Origin: Tubulanus polymorphus | Taxonomy: Eukaryota; Nemertea; Palaeonemertea; Tubulaniformes; Tubulanidae | Direction: 5' to 3' | Assembly: GCF_964204645.1 (NCBI RefSeq) | Contig: NC_134028.1 | Location: 18,822,153-18,886,152 of the forward strand | Length of the DNA: 64,000 nt | Part shown: positions 1 through 28,300 of the stretch, piece after piece | Layout: every line of letters starts with the position of its first letter | Numbering within the stretch: the stretch's first letter is position 1 | Position numbers and translations under genes: made by a program | Notes under the pieces: generated by a model | Told to the model about the DNA's origin: nothing | Seen by the model: only the letters and a program-made list of their open reading frames with translations | Database searches by the model: none

Positions 1-279
1 CTGTCGAGGGTTGATGGATCTACTCTTGAATTGTAATGAAAGGCATGGACGGGACTTTCCCGAAAGAAATTTTCGAAATTTGCCTACACTCTTTGAGGAA
101 TATTTAGAAATAGAATTTTCAGAGAAAAGCAACCCATTATAATAAGCCCATCTCAGCATGAACAAACAATATTTTCACACACTCACAGAAAGTACAGATA
201 CGTGTACATTGAAACATTCATATAGGACAATTATGTTTATGACGCTAAGTGATTACGAAAGATAAGAAAACGCACAAAC

Positions 280-17056
<16,777 letters not shown>

Positions 17057-17331
17057 AGTTACAAAGCATAGACCTCACGCAATATAAATATCCATAGTAA
17101 CCGAGGCGAACTTAGTGATTTGTTTGGGCCGTAAAAACCATTAAACTAAACTAAACTTATAAACAAGCGAAGGTGTTCGCCAACGTAACCCAACATGTTT
17201 TCCATATCGCAGCATCATCACACACATAATCTCGATGAATTTAGTGCTTTGTTAATCCGTCAATATGGCTTTATGCTGATATATGATTCTTATAATTGAA
17301 CAATTTTGCTCTGACGTCAGGCCAGTCTATC

Positions 17332-17497
<166 letters not shown>

Positions 17498-17770
17498 CAT
17501 ATATATATAATCAGACGACTTGCTATCGCACAAACATTATTGATAACAAATGGAAAACGACCGTGTCATTTCCCAAGATTTGAATTGTCCAGTCACCGCT
17601 AATTTGGAAACACTACGCACCCCGCAGTAACTCCAGCCTTATCCCGCCGGAACGATTGTCAGTCAAAATCTATAATCGATTCTCTTGTAATCCGATATCC
17701 ATGGACAATACGTCGTTCTGCTCTCACTCCCGCGCTCTTTCTATGTTAAGTATCTCTATATTGCTAAGAC

Positions 17771-17795
17771 CATGGACGTATAAACTACGTCCATG
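17771..17795. repeat. 25-bp hairpin (CATGGAC family)
   Basis: Perfect 10-bp arms, CATGGACGTA and TACGTCCATG, surround a TAAAC loop, as in the related hairpins at 8295 and 16237. Confidence 0.6.
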
Positions 17796-20427
17796 CTCCA
17801 CACTACACAAGTCGTGGTTATCGAGGTATACGGTTAGTATAACACTCGATATTTATTCCAATCGATATTTCTTAAAGATTCCTAGACATTGATGGAGATT
17901 GATGATATTTTTGAGAAGAACTGTCTGGAAAATGTTTCTCAGTTCAATCGAGTCACCCTGTTCCAAGCATCTAGCAGCGCCTTGCAACGACGTAGGCAGC
18001 CAAACAAGATATGATAAGTTAGAAAAATAATTTCACAATTGACCCACCACCAAAAGTTTGTTCGACATTTTTGAAATTATGGTTGGAGAAACTCCAATCA
18101 TGTTTCTCATTTTCCCTTGATTTCACGACCTGGGTTTTTTCGTTTTTTACTTCAGTTAACTGGTTATGATTAACGTCTATTATGACGCGCATTGACGCCA
18201 GATACATTACCACTTTAATATAACTTTCGCCGTTTACGAACAACGATCTGTGTGAGGGCGAACAGTGTGGTCACTTCTTCACTTATGTCCAAATGAACCG
18301 TGCCTAGGGGTTTACTTTTATCAGTTTGAATATGACATTACAGAAGTACATATTGTATAGATCTAACACTTAGCTTAACAGACAGAATAAATTCTACGTA
18401 TCGTGTTCATTCTAAGTGTGATTGTATTCGTTGTTTTAGGCTTACTATGGGTTTGTTAATTCAGATTTATTTATGGAAGTTTGAAGATATTCAGAAGATG
18501 TTTTGGTATGAAGCACTGGGCAATATTACATGTACCAGTATATCATTATAATCGGGGGATTGGAAGATGTATTTCACAAAATAATGATAATATACCCGTG
18601 ATGACCGTCATAATCAGAACCTCAGTGGGAGTGCAAGTAGACTTGTTAAGCATTCGTTTCTATAGCAACACCATTCAGTAAAAAAGAACATTCGAAATAA
18701 TCTCACAAATCAATTGTGGGTCATCGGCCAGCGACTGTATCATCGATGAAACGAAATACTATGACCGTCGGGAAAATGCTGCACGCATGATTTTCCGTTA
18801 TGATCATATCTTTTCCAGGTTACCGTATATAATTGCTAGGTTTTTCCAGTAAACTGTTAGTTTTTAGGATTCAAACATTTTGCCTAACATGATGGAGTTG
18901 ATGTGAATATATATAATAGAGCTCATTTCTGTTTGATAAAAATAAAGGTAACGCCCACTGTTTATTCAACATGATTCTAAAGTCAGTAACGCCTCGAGCA
19001 GCTGAAGGAATAAATATCCTGACATTATACTTTTTAAAACGCCATGTGTCAATATTTCATCAATTTGTAAATATGAATAGCACACGACTCCCGTGCAAAT
19101 CGATAACATTAACCATAAATAGCATCAGCAGGAAATAGTTGTTTTTATTTGATCTTCAAAACCTTCCAGTGAGAACTTCATCTAAATAAGAGATACTGAT
19201 TCCTGGTTGCACGGTAGTCATTGTAGATATTCTGGTGGTGGTACGATCAACAATCATGACAATCAGACGAAACCTAATTATGAGCCTTTTTGATCACGGA
19301 TTGGAGTACGGATTTTTTCAAGAAAGTAATGATAGAGCAAGGGAAATATAGATTTCTGGCGTTTTGAAATGGAAGGGACCAGGGAAAACATTTTCTTTTG
19401 TTTCGAGTATTTTCCAATAATGGGAGAAACATACAAACTTAGCTTTTTGCAAATCATCAGATCGAAAATTAAGACGGAAATGTAAAAAACTGTTTTTGGA
19501 AAATTATAACCAAAACATGTTGGAGAACTAAGGCTAAACAAAAATGAAACCTTGTTTCACCGCAGCGGCCGGGTTATTTTTGTTAAATATGATAAAATTT
19601 TTAATCAGTTCATTTCTATAGCTCCCGGGTCTGTTATGGTAGCATTGATCAGGATTTTTGAAAAAGTTATGTACAGGGTAGATAGGCAGCCGACCGGGTC
19701 AACTATTAAGAGCGGAGAAACAAGGTATCAATTTTTTCTGCATAATTATTATTTTTTTATTTTTTTCATGTTTTGGTGGAATGCCGAGCGGCGGGTCCGT
19801 ACTCCGAGTAATCAAACTTAAAGCGACACTGGCAATAACCCTCAGTTCAAATATGAAGGCTCAATAAACCTGTGGCGGTCATCCTGGGTGAAGTAAGGTA
19901 GGTACATAGGTCAAAACAATAGGGCTCACTCCCATGGCATAATCTTCATACTAAGTTGGTCAAAAACTGTAGACTATAGAGCGGGAACAAGGTCCAAAAT
20001 GCTTATTTCGCACACAATTTGCATGATCTATCATAACTGTTCACCCCTAAATACGGCTATCAACCTTTAGTTATTGATATGAATACCGGGTATAATATAA
20101 ATCATGGTGGGTGATTCGGGCCAAGAATTAAACAAGAAACTAACTAGAAATTTTATAATGTCTTGCGGACACTAAATTTGTTGCTGAAATATAATTTTTA
20201 ATGTTAAATAATGAAAATGATTTATTGGTTTCATTGATTTCGATTTTAAAGTTGGGTTCTTCTTCTTCTTTCTTCATTTTTACAACAAAATTTTTATTAA
20301 AACTCATTCAAATATAAATATTCACTGTTTTAAATATGAATTATTTCACTCACACTTTTATATTGAATAATCTATCAATTTATATGTTATTCATATATAT
20401 TTTATTCATGTATATGAATATTTTAAG

Positions 20428-20769
20428 AGTAATAGGGGTAATAGGCTTTCAGGTTAAAGGTTGAAAGGGCGAGCTCATAAAAAATGAAAAACATGAAAAT
20501 AATAACAATTTCTACTTGAATTAGGAGTGAAACTCATAAAAAATAAAAAATAATTCTCACACACTCGAATTTATTTCACTCACACTTTACTCACACTTTT
20601 TTCTAGCGAGTAAAAATGAAAAATAAATTCGAGTGTGTGAGAATTATTTTTCATTTTTTATGAGTTTCGCGACTAATTGAAGTAGAAATTGTTATTATTT
20701 TCATGTTTTTCATTTTTTATGAGCTCGACCGTTCGACCTTTGATTTGAAAGCCTATTACCCCTATTACT
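20428..20769. mobile_element. Foldback element with about 145-bp inverted arms
   Basis: The left arm, about 20428-20574, is repeated in inverse at about 20622-20769 with only scattered mismatches. The ends read AGTAATAGGGGTAATAGG and its complement. The short centre carries TCACTCACACTTT pieces. No coding capacity is visible. Confidence 0.8.
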
Positions 20770-21430
20770 AGTATAATAACTTATAAGCTGATGAGTGTTG
20801 TGTTAAGAAAGCACTTGTCGTGTTGACATATGGCCTCGCAAACAGCATACACCAGTACGAATAAACCTTCCTGTACTGTTTTTCGATATGATCGTATGCC
20901 TATAGGCTAATACATGCAGGCGCGCGTCACCGGAATTACAGATATTATTTGGGGCAAACCACTTCATTTCATTTCAGCGAAATCGCAATATAATGGTGAA
21001 AAAAAAGATTTGGTCGTAACCAAAATTATGGGGGACAGATGCTTCATCGCCCCCCCCCCCCCATGATGCCGCTTTGACAAGCTGCCAGTTTTGCTTGGCC
21101 TAGCCTACTTAAACTATAATTTTCTGGTTATAATTTTAATTTTATAAATGCTTGACTTGAATGGACTTAATACCAAAACATATTTTTGGTGGGGGTGCAA
21201 CATGCTTTTTTCTCTTTCACTTACTGCTTTTTGACTTAATGTTTTTGTCTAATACTCCATATAACATGTATATGATGTATTTTTGATAAAGGTTATAGGG
21301 ATCATTACACAGCACAAATGTGGTGTCGATTAGTTCACATAAAAAATATGCTAATTATTTGAATATAGGAACATTTAAAGTTGTGGAAAATTTTTGTCCA
21401 TTGTAAATGTGAATGTGTGGACTCATTGGC

Positions 21431-21439
21431 ATATATATA

Positions 21440-21530
<91 letters not shown>
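21431..21530. repeat. (TA)n microsatellite, about 100 bp
   Basis: This is a TA run with two single-base interruptions near its ends. Confidence 0.95.
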
Positions 21531-22293
21531 TAGTATATAATAATTGGAGGTTGGTAATTTGATAACATTTATTTTCTGCACACTTCGGCAACAGGTGAGC
21601 TAATTTGGCCATTTTGGTTTGCTTTTTAACTTTTTACACATAATAATTTTTTAATATCTTATTAACCCGATCGTTGTAGAGAAATGTTTGACAATCACCA
21701 TATTTGTATATCAATGACTTGTAATATTCATCATATTGTACTCATTGTCACCTGACATCATCTGCACCGTATGCACTATTAAAATGCTGTAAGGCCGTGT
21801 TGTAATTTTTTTAAGTCAATCAGAACTATGTACATGTATATTCAAATTTTAAAATTGTGGATTTATATCAGAACAATGTGGTGTTTATTCAAATTAAGAA
21901 ATTTGTGAAATAAAAAAGTTTGTATGGTACATATATGTTCATGGTTTTGGGAGGACTTTTTAAGGAATTTCCTTTTGGATAGCCGATCTCCTGATTGGAA
22001 ATAAGTTTCTTTTGGTCATTAATTTGAATTTCATTCAGACAAAAAATGGGAATTTTCTTTGAACGAATGACCGAGTTCGTGGAACGATTTACGGGATTCG
22101 AACCCAGTGTATTGGGCTACGTTACATCGTAGGTGAAGTCTAAATGTATGATTCGTTGACCGAAATGAAGGTGACTCCCAGCCATCTGAAATAGTCAGAC
22201 CCTAAATGAAGGATCAATTAAGTTATTTCGAATTTAGATATTAACTATTGAATTGATTTGACCGGCAACCAGTCTAACCAGGGTTGCTCCAAT

Positions 22294-22632
22294 CTGAGGC
22301 GCATTTGTTTGAAATCGGTTTGCACAAACCGTTACGGTCGGTAGGAAAATCGTCTTTGTTCATACCGGTTTACTAACCGGTTTTTTTTTTGTTTATGCGT
22401 AAACCTAAACGGTTTGCATAAACCGACTAAACCGCTTTGCGAGCGGTTTGCAGGTCATCAAACCGACTTTTCCAACATGGCGGAATAAGTACATTTCCGC
22501 GGTCAGCTGACTCAACCCCACTTTTCGTTCTGTCGCATTTGTTCACACTACGGCAAACCGGTTTATGACGCAACGAACCGATATATAATTAAACCGGTTT
22601 ACACAAACCGATTTCAAACTAACGCGCCTCTG
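22294..22632. mobile_element. Palindrome-array MITE (AAACCGGTTT type)
   Basis: The terminal inverted repeats begin CTGAGGCGC at the left and CAGAGGCGC at the right (read inward) and continue through TTTGAAATCGGTTTG. The interior is filled with copies and near-copies of AAACCGGTTT and GGTTTGCA-type half-sites. A GTTCACACTACGG piece inside resembles the ends of the elements at 54171 and 57483. Confidence 0.7.
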
Positions 22633-25051
22633 GGTGACACAGGGAACACGAAAATTTATCAGATAGAAAATAAGCGTCATTAAATATACAAACTTAATGA
22701 CAAAATAAACAATTGTAATGGTTATTTTAGAACGTCAATATTGATGACGTAGTGCACATGAACTCTTTAAATAGTACCCCTTAGTTAATGCATAGTTGTT
22801 ATAAATGCATTTTTGTAACGGTTTCTATGCCCCCCAAAAAAGAAATCACATGCAATATGCCATGCAAAAATATATGTTCACCCGCTTTTTTGTGGTGATT
22901 TTTCGTTTTTGCTTCAAACGAAGTTAACCGACTTCTTAGACACGGAGACGATCTTCGATTGTGCGCCGGGCTATTTCTGGCAAGATACGAAGTGAACATT
23001 CTGTCATACCAAGACTGCCTAAAAAACGTCTCATTCTTTTTATCAATACATTCTATTTGAATTAATTACGTGGTATTCTGCTTAAAAACAATGAAAGTAA
23101 ATGTAAAGCTTGTTTACTATAGCTGTTCCTATAAAAGCGAGTCTAATTGCTTTTAAACGCATAATTTTTGGAAGGCGCAGAATGGACGGTTCGGTTCAGC
23201 GCCTGGTTTTGCGAAACGAAACGAAATATCCTTTGTATGGTATATTGTATGAATCCCTTTTATATTCGGCCCGAATACGCAAATATCAGCTATACCGTAT
23301 GAATGCGAAGTAATGCCGTGCCAAGAGATCATAAGTCTTAGAGTCTTGTACATATTACCGGTAAAACCTCAAGCTACTCGATAGAGAATCCAAAGGTATA
23401 AAATCCCGAAGAAAAATGGTAGCTTTTTCTCTGCATTGGAATTGCCGACCAAATCATATTGCCTTTCAGTGAATCAACTTGACGCCGGTTCATCTCCGCC
23501 AAAATCAGTGAACTAACTGAAAGTTAATAATTAGCGTTGCTTAACTTCCTTAGGATACTCGAAATGTCGTCACAAGGAAAGCATGAGTTACGAATCACCA
23601 CAATCATACGACCCTGGTGAAATGCTAATGAAATATCCAGTCTCGTCGAAACCTCCTGTTCTATATTAAACAACTAGCGAATCCAACAGTAGAAATTTAA
23701 AATGTGCCGCTAAACTGAACTTTGGAATGTTCTACCTAGTCAGTCTTTCAGTTGAATATCTTAAATAAAATCTGAAAACATATCTTAAAGGACCTGCAAG
23801 AGGTTTTCTATGATCAGTATTTGTGTAAAGATTTTTATCCAATTGGCAACGTCATGTTGAGTATAGTTCTCCGATGATTGCATTTTTGTAATAAAGCTTG
23901 TCTCATTTTATGTAAAATGCGATGATGACATTGTAGATATTGAGCTGTATTTAGAAAATAAATCATCATTGAAGGTTTCCAGTGCACGATGTTTCCACTC
24001 CTTTGAAACGCCGCCACAGCATCGGGTGGTTTCGTAAACCAAATTTTACACACGTCCCAACGAATGATTCCTTTCGGTGTCCATTAAAAAGGTAAGATGT
24101 TTTACGAGAATTTTTCTGCCTGCGCGAATTGCTAATTGAATACCAGCTGGATGTTGCTACGAGCGTGATAAATCGCCGCTGCCTTTCTTATCATCATTCC
24201 AATAGAATTTTTTGCAAAGCAGCCGCTTGTGGTAAATGAAGCTTTTCGCCTTTTCGCTTGAATCATACGATAATCCATTAAAGAGCAATCGTGTCTGGGG
24301 CTTACCAAAGGACGATTAACAAAAAGTAAATGATTGGATCTAACCGACAGCCATCGACTATACAAAGCCATGTTTAAAGAATAATCCCCGGTGAATGCAA
24401 AACTAACACATTCGACAACTTCGAATGATATTCTTAAATTACGAGTATGGGCCATATATGCCCCTAAATGGAAACGCGATGAGACGTAAAAACTTACCAG
24501 CTACAAGTCAGCTACGAGTGGCATATCTCAATCGATTGAAATACATTTGTACTACCTCCGTTTCGTTCATTCGATATCGTTTCCATTTCTTGAACACATT
24601 TTGCCAAAGTAAGCTCATGGTGGGCAAGTATATGATACGTGTATCAAAGGATATGATTCTGAATGTCTTCAAAGAATTCTGAGACCGCATCGTTTCACAT
24701 CAGTCCGACGAATATTCTTCATTGTCTACGTTTACGGATGTGTAATTTCAGACGTGTAATTTCAGTTGATGTCCGAATAATATGCCGGATAGGGGTAAGA
24801 ATGGCGAGATAAAACTCACCGGTGAGCGTAAACTATGAATCTAAATGTCAACTCAATCCAAATCCGCGCAAACACCGGCCGATATCGCTACTACAGATAA
24901 AAACAATGACATAGTGACTTTTGTTATTGGGACAAACAAGCATTCTTAATTGATCTCCACGGGAGTTTTGTCTACGAATTTCCTCGAAATCGCCCACGAA
25001 ATACAACAACAACCGATATATAAATTAATTACAATGACGAAAGACTGATCA

Positions 25052-25173
25052 AATGGTCTCCAAACTGTTGACGTTGGTATTAATAGTTCGTAGTTGCAGC
25101 GGGGATCTCATGATGTCAACGAGGATACTGTTCGAGGTACAGTACGTCATTCGTTGCGGAATGAATTAATAAA
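25052..25173 (+). CDS. Possible first exon with signal-peptide-like start
   Basis: ATG opens a 40-residue frame beginning MVSKLLTLVLIVRSCSGD, a short positive n-region, a hydrophobic core and a plausible cleavage region. A GAG|GTACAG donor-like site occurs before the stop. No downstream exon was found, so this may be chance. Confidence 0.2.
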
Positions 25174-25308
25174 TGGAAATTTCAGTATCTATGGCTAAGG
25201 GGGTCAGGTCATTATATGATGACGACAAGCACTACACGGATTAGATCAATCCAGGGAAGTGTGATGAGAACTGAACACGAGAAAACACACATACAGGTAT
25301 TTTTTACA

Positions 25309-25314
25309 TTTATT
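25309..25314 (-). terminator. Poly(A) signal AATAAA for the CRLC-motif gene
   Basis: AATAAA on the minus strand lies about 380 bp past the stop codon at 25695 and is the best placed signal for that gene. Confidence 0.4.
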
Positions 25315-28300
25315 TTTATAATCAATACAATCCTTTTAGGTTATAAAATAATAAACGAATACAGAAAATAATATATAAACATAATATAAAAAATCCAGAT
25401 AAGTACATGTTAAAATAATAATCATTATCATTATTTTCGCAGGAACACTATATATTTGGAAAAGGCTATGACTGAAGTGATTAACCATCGAGTATTTAAA
25501 TTCAGTTCAAATGGAATGGCAGCAGTACATTATGGAAAATCGATCGATAAAATTTTGACTACAAATACGTCGCCGTCCAGACTTGGAATTAACCAGTGGT
25601 TTACATGTCCATTGTTTTAATTTGATAGTCACAGGGACAGTTTTTTTTAACGTTTTTGTTCTTACGCCATTTTTGTAATTTGACACGACACATATTAGAT
25701 ATATATCGGGTACTGTTCAGTATCATCATCAAAATCAATGTTGAACAACTCCTTCACATGGCTTTTGAAATTATTTTTATCGATAGGATGACGATCCGGA
25801 GGTTTCGCATTTTTTCCACACAATCGACAAAGATCCATGACTAAAAACAAGAAAAGGTTAATTAAATGAGATTGCTGATGCTATTTAGGCAACTTGGTTT
25901 ATATGGGGGACAATAACTTGTAGGCCTAATGTAAGCGTTATTAAGTAACATTATTATGTAGTAAATACACATTTTAAAGATCATACTTCGTGTATATGTT
26001 TGTGTCGTAACATAGCAACATGACGTCAGAAACGAAAGCTGCGCGAGTCTGGGCCGAAATATTTGACATCTTCAAGGCCCAAATAACGCTAAACCCGGAA
26101 TCGGAACGAACTGGCAAAAACATATGTTTAACACATAAAAACAGACTTTAATCACAATATAAATACTTAATGTTCCGATACCGGGTTTCGGAGATATAGA
26201 AGAATAAAAATACATACCTTTTTGGACAAATTTTACGAGAAATTGTTGAATTTCAACCGATTTTCTGAAGAAAAATATGTGTATACACAGCCACTTCCAC
26301 GTTGTTCCGTTGTTCAATGAACTGCAGTGCGCATGCGTAGTATCGATCGCAGAACATTTATCGGGCTAAAACTATTGCGGGTTGTTCTGCGACCAAATCA
26401 AAGTTGATGTTGACTGGTGTTCAGCTGGTAACACACACTCGATAAGCGTAGCTTACTGCTGTTGCGGTAACCTTTGATGTACGGGCTGAATTGAATAGCC
26501 TACATCCGGCAATTAAAAGCGTCCGTATTCCATCTCATCACACTTCCCTGATCAATCTAACCAATTTCAATCAGTCGGGATTGATATAATTAGATACGGA
26601 CGGTGTTGTTCTTACACTTATGGTACGAGAGCACCGAGTTTTGGAGTGCAATTTAACTCCCCGTTGCATTATAAGTGTCTGCATGCGTCACTTACCTTTC
26701 AGTGCGACGCGTTGATATTAACCCATTACCACCAAATACAACCGGATGGTTGGGTAATGATGGAGCCATCCAAACCCCACACCTCCGTCTGCGATCACGT
26801 CGAGCTAAGTCATTGGTTGACATTTTTTTGTAAAGGACGTCCTACATTGCTTACAATTTTCACATGATAACATTAAGCGCAACGTTCACTTCTTATACCT
26901 AGGTACTTGTCCCAGTTAAAACGTGAATAGATATGAATATACTTTGACACTGTTATCGTGGTGTTTGAAAATATGTTTCCACCAGTCTTTGAATATTAGA
27001 TGGTAAATTTATAAAATTGATTTTTTCAACGTGTTAATTTTCCGGAATTCCTATTGATGTAAAAAGCCAAGTCCATCAAAATAAGAGATTTCCATTAAAC
27101 GATATCCGAGACTTTGCAGAAGGATCGTTGACCCCCTCACTATCTGTCACTAAGTTCGAATTGAATATGTTAGTTTCTATCCCTTCAATCCAGAAGTCCA
27201 TTGACATAACATGGTTGCAACCTTGTGATAAGTATTGCTATGTATTTACATATCACAACAGTGGTTTATTCGATTCATTTTGAACATTATTTCATCCGAA
27301 ATCCAAAAATAACCCACATTTACATAGGCGACTAGTATGCTATAATTATCCACGTATCCATCGGCGCCCAGGTCCTTCTAAAGTTGGGTGTCCAACAATT
27401 GCTGTATTCCAAGTAAACTTGCTAAACAAAAGATTGAACGTAAGACTTTCTGTCTAAATATCCTTCTAGACAGTCTTACTATTGTTCTTTTATTACTTGT
27501 ATCACTGCCCCAAATGTGTCAATTAGCATATCGGAATATCTCCTAAAATAAGCAACGCGTAAGTAATTCCTTTCGATGAATAAACAATCAATCTAGATAC
27601 TAATATATACATACCGGTATATACATTATGCGTGTAAATATGGAAACTATAACGACGAACCACGTGACAAAGACAAAAGCTTTTCTTAAGTATCATTATT
27701 TGATATGAGTAACCATAAACGTATCATAACGAAGAAATTGGTGGAACACAAATCAAATGAAGAAAGGAAGATTATCAGAAACGTATGTACGTAGATGTGT
27801 TGAAACAGAAGAATATGAAGGCAGAACAGCCCAAAATCATTAGAAAATGGACGGGAGAGACTTGAAAATGAAGTTATGATACGTCGTTGCAATTGTATCG
27901 AAGAAGATATTGAAAAACAACAGTGAAAATCTATGAGAGACAAAAAAATCTGTAATGAAACTTACTGCAGGCAATATTGAAGAGGCTAAATACAAATTTC
28001 TTGCGCCTATTGGAACAGTGAGCTATTCATTTTACAACAACTTGAAACACATTTTGTTCAATGCAGAGTTAAACATGTTTTATCTATATGCTATGAATTA
28101 ACTTCATCGAAGAAAAGGGCCTCGGAAAATCAATAATCATTCCTTCTTAATATGCTCCCCTCGATATACGAAATTCATTTCAATGATCATCACCGACGTG
28201 ATGCATTCGGTATACCGTACAGGATTCTGATAACAAATTTAGATACCCACTATATACAAAAGATTAAAAGCGAATTTTAATCAAAGATTAAAATCAAAAG

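Noticed and set aside
22060-22140. tRNA-like sequence with GGGTTCGAATCCC on the minus strand
   Set aside because: Only the T-arm region is intact; stems do not form a full tRNA, so it is a SINE or tRNA relic.
24132-24690. Minus-strand frames of 107 and 60 codons with a GTAAGT donor
   Set aside because: No recognisable domain, no partner exon in phase and no promoter evidence; left unassigned.
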